From the NCBI GenBank assembly GCA_013215025.1, contig JABSRR010000039.1, forward strand, positions 12,626 to 18,897: 6,272 nt of DNA, given 5' to 3'. The notes under the pieces were generated by a model. That model saw nothing but the letters and a program-made list of their open reading frames with translations, had not been told where the DNA came from and did no database searches. A program made the translations under genes and the position numbers. Positions within the stretch are counted from its first letter, which is position 1, and each line of letters starts with the position of its first letter. Origin of the DNA: Pseudomonadales bacterium (GTDB lineage: Bacteria > Pseudomonadota > Gammaproteobacteria > Pseudomonadales > DT-91). Below, in pieces: positions 5,469 to 6,272 of this stretch.

Positions 5469-6146
5469 ATGTCGTCAGCTGATTCTGAGCCATCATTGCA
5501 CGCCTTCAGTGAGCAAGATAAATTAGTGGTATACAAGGCCATGGCTGAGCGTCGTGATATGCGTCACTTTAATGGCAAGCCGCTGGCTGACAGTATCTTG
5601 CAGAATATTTTATCAGCAGCGCATTTAGCCCCAAGCGTCGGTTTAATGCAGCCTTGGCGCTTCATTCGTATTCGCCAGACTGACTTGCGCCAGCAAATGG
5701 CTAAACTGGTTGAGCAGGAGCGCCTAGCAACGGCAGAAGCTATGCAGCAGCGACGCGATGAGTTTTTGAAGCTCAAGGTTGAGGGCATCTTGCAGTGCTC
5801 AGAGCTGTTAGTGGCAGCCTTGCCAGATGGCCGTGAGTCGCATATTTTTGGTCGCAGAACTATGCCCGATATGGATCTAGCCTCCTTGTCTTGCGCTATA
5901 CAAAATATGTGGCTGGCGGCTCGCGTTGAAGGCATAGGTATGGGCTGGGTCTCTATCTTTGACCCTGAACAATTGCGTGACTTATTGCATATGCCATCCG
6001 GTAGTAAACCAGTGGCTATTCTATGCATAGGCCATGTTGATGCTTTTTATTCTCAGCCCATGCTGATTGAAGAAAACTGGGCGCAGGCCAAGCCGCTGGA
6101 TGAAATGCTCTATGATAATCATTGGGGTCAGCTGCCTCAGCCCTAG
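5469..6146 (+). CDS. bluB: 5,6-dimethylbenzimidazole synthase
   Basis: An oxygen-dependent, nitroreductase-fold enzyme that cannibalises reduced FMN to form 5,6-dimethylbenzimidazole, the lower ligand of cobalamin and substrate of CobT. The 225-residue product (227 in Sinorhizobium meliloti) has RRDMRHFNGKPL (28-39), AAHLAPSVGLMQPWRFIRI (50-68), KLKVEGILQCSELLVAALPDGRE (101-123), FGRRTMPDMDLASLSCAIQN (126-145), GMGWVSIFDP (157-166), and the tail from PMLIEENW onward, all typical of BluB rather than of general nitroreductases. An in-frame ATG at 5409 would add 20 residues that do not resemble the family N-terminus. The promoter-like element at 5409-5437 also favours 5469, but neither ATG has a strong Shine-Dalgarno sequence; the nearest purine run before 5469 (GAGAA, 5450-5454) is rather far away. 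It diverges from cobT. Use of O2 implies at least microaerobic growth. Confidence 0.95.
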   Translation: MSSADSEPSLHAFSEQDKLVVYKAMAERRDMRHFNGKPLADSILQNILSAAHLAPSVGLMQPWRFIRIRQTDLRQQMAKLVEQERLATAEAMQQRRDEFLKLKVEGILQCSELLVAALPDGRESHIFGRRTMPDMDLASLSCAIQNMWLAARVEGIGMGWVSIFDPEQLRDLLHMPSGSKPVAILCIGHVDAFYSQPMLIEENWAQAKPLDEMLYDNHWGQLPQP

Positions 6147-6175
6147 CGTTGCCGCGAGCAGTGTAAAATCAAAAA

Positions 6176-6193
6176 TTAGATCACAATATCTAA
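6176..6193. repeat. Inverted repeat in the 89-bp spacer after bluB
   Basis: TTAGAT and ATCTAA form 6-bp arms around a 6-base spacer (CACAAT). It lies just upstream of a -10-like TAAAAT (6206-6211, 5/6 match), where a regulator site for the following gene could sit. It is neither GC-rich nor followed by a T-run, so it does not look like a terminator of bluB. Chance is possible in this AT-rich stretch. Confidence 0.3.
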
Positions 6194-6235
6194 AGCATAC
6201 AGATTTAAAATAACGTGCAGTAATAAGGAACATTT

Positions 6236-6272
6236 ATGCCGTTACAACATCCCGCCGACAAGCCAAAGTTTG
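6236..6272 (+). CDS. Start of an unidentified gene (runs off the right edge)
   Basis: An ATG at 6236 is preceded by a good ribosome site, AAGGAA at 6225-6230 with 5-base spacing, and opens 12 codons encoding MPLQHPADKPKF before the window ends. A -10-like TAAAAT lies at 6206-6211. The residues are too few to identify the family. Its place after bluB and on the same strand suggests another cobalamin gene. The polar start does not look like the membrane protein CbiB/CobD, which begins with a hydrophobic stretch; beyond that, nothing can be said. Confidence 0.6.
   Translation, partial: MPLQHPADKPKF

Noticed and set aside
5324..5542. Minus-strand open frame of 72 codons overlapping the cobT start and the bluB 5' end
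   Set aside because: It would cover the divergent promoter region and run antisense to bluB; the product matches no family I recognise.
5564..6028. Minus-strand open frame of 154 codons inside bluB
   Set aside because: It is fully antisense to bluB, whose conserved motifs cover the same bases. The Cys/Ser/Arg-rich product is typical of a shadow frame.
6021..6233. Minus-strand open frame of 70 codons at the bluB 3' end and following spacer
   Set aside because: Most of it is antisense to the bluB C-terminus and the rest lies in an AT-rich spacer containing the promoter-like element of the next gene; no ribosome site or known motif supports it.

Overview
The window is a cobalamin (vitamin B12) late-assembly locus from a bacterium, most likely an aerobic gammaproteobacterium. 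That assignment is inferred from the close resemblance of PdxH and CobO to the enterobacterial proteins, the Pseudomonas-like gene set, and the moderate GC content; no taxonomic marker is present. Nearly all of the DNA is coding, and no mobile element, tRNA, rRNA or CRISPR array is seen.

Left end (1-831, minus strand): a truncated CbiX/SirB-type sirohydrochlorin chelatase gene lies 7 bp downstream of pdxH (pyridoxine/pyridoxamine 5'-phosphate oxidase), so the two are probably co-transcribed. An 83-bp divergent spacer separates them from a plus-strand pair: an SDR oxidoreductase (915-1580) and cobO/btuR (1634-2239, corrinoid adenosyltransferase).

Centre (2263-5327, minus strand): cobO converges, with a 23-bp gap, on a four-gene operon transcribed leftward in the order cobT, cobS, cobU, cobC. 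cobT-cobS overlap by one base (TAATG) and cobS-cobU by four (ATGA); cobC follows after 49 bp. These genes make the nucleotide loop: CobU activates adenosylcobinamide to its GDP form, CobT makes alpha-ribazole phosphate from dimethylbenzimidazole, CobS joins the two halves, and CobC removes the phosphate.

Right end (5328-6272, plus strand): bluB, which makes the dimethylbenzimidazole used by CobT by oxygen-dependent breakdown of reduced FMN, diverges from cobT. A new gene starts at 6236 and leaves the window after 12 codons; it cannot be identified. Corrin-ring synthesis genes, cobyric acid synthase and the aminopropanol-attaching enzyme are not in the window.

The pathway itself is well known. 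The less ordinary points are the non-coding ones: both divergent spacers carry a symmetric AT-rich core that reads as a -10 element on both strands, no cobalamin riboswitch is visible ahead of any gene here, bluB has a promoter-like element that argues for the internal start, and a short SDR of unknown substrate sits directly ahead of cobO.
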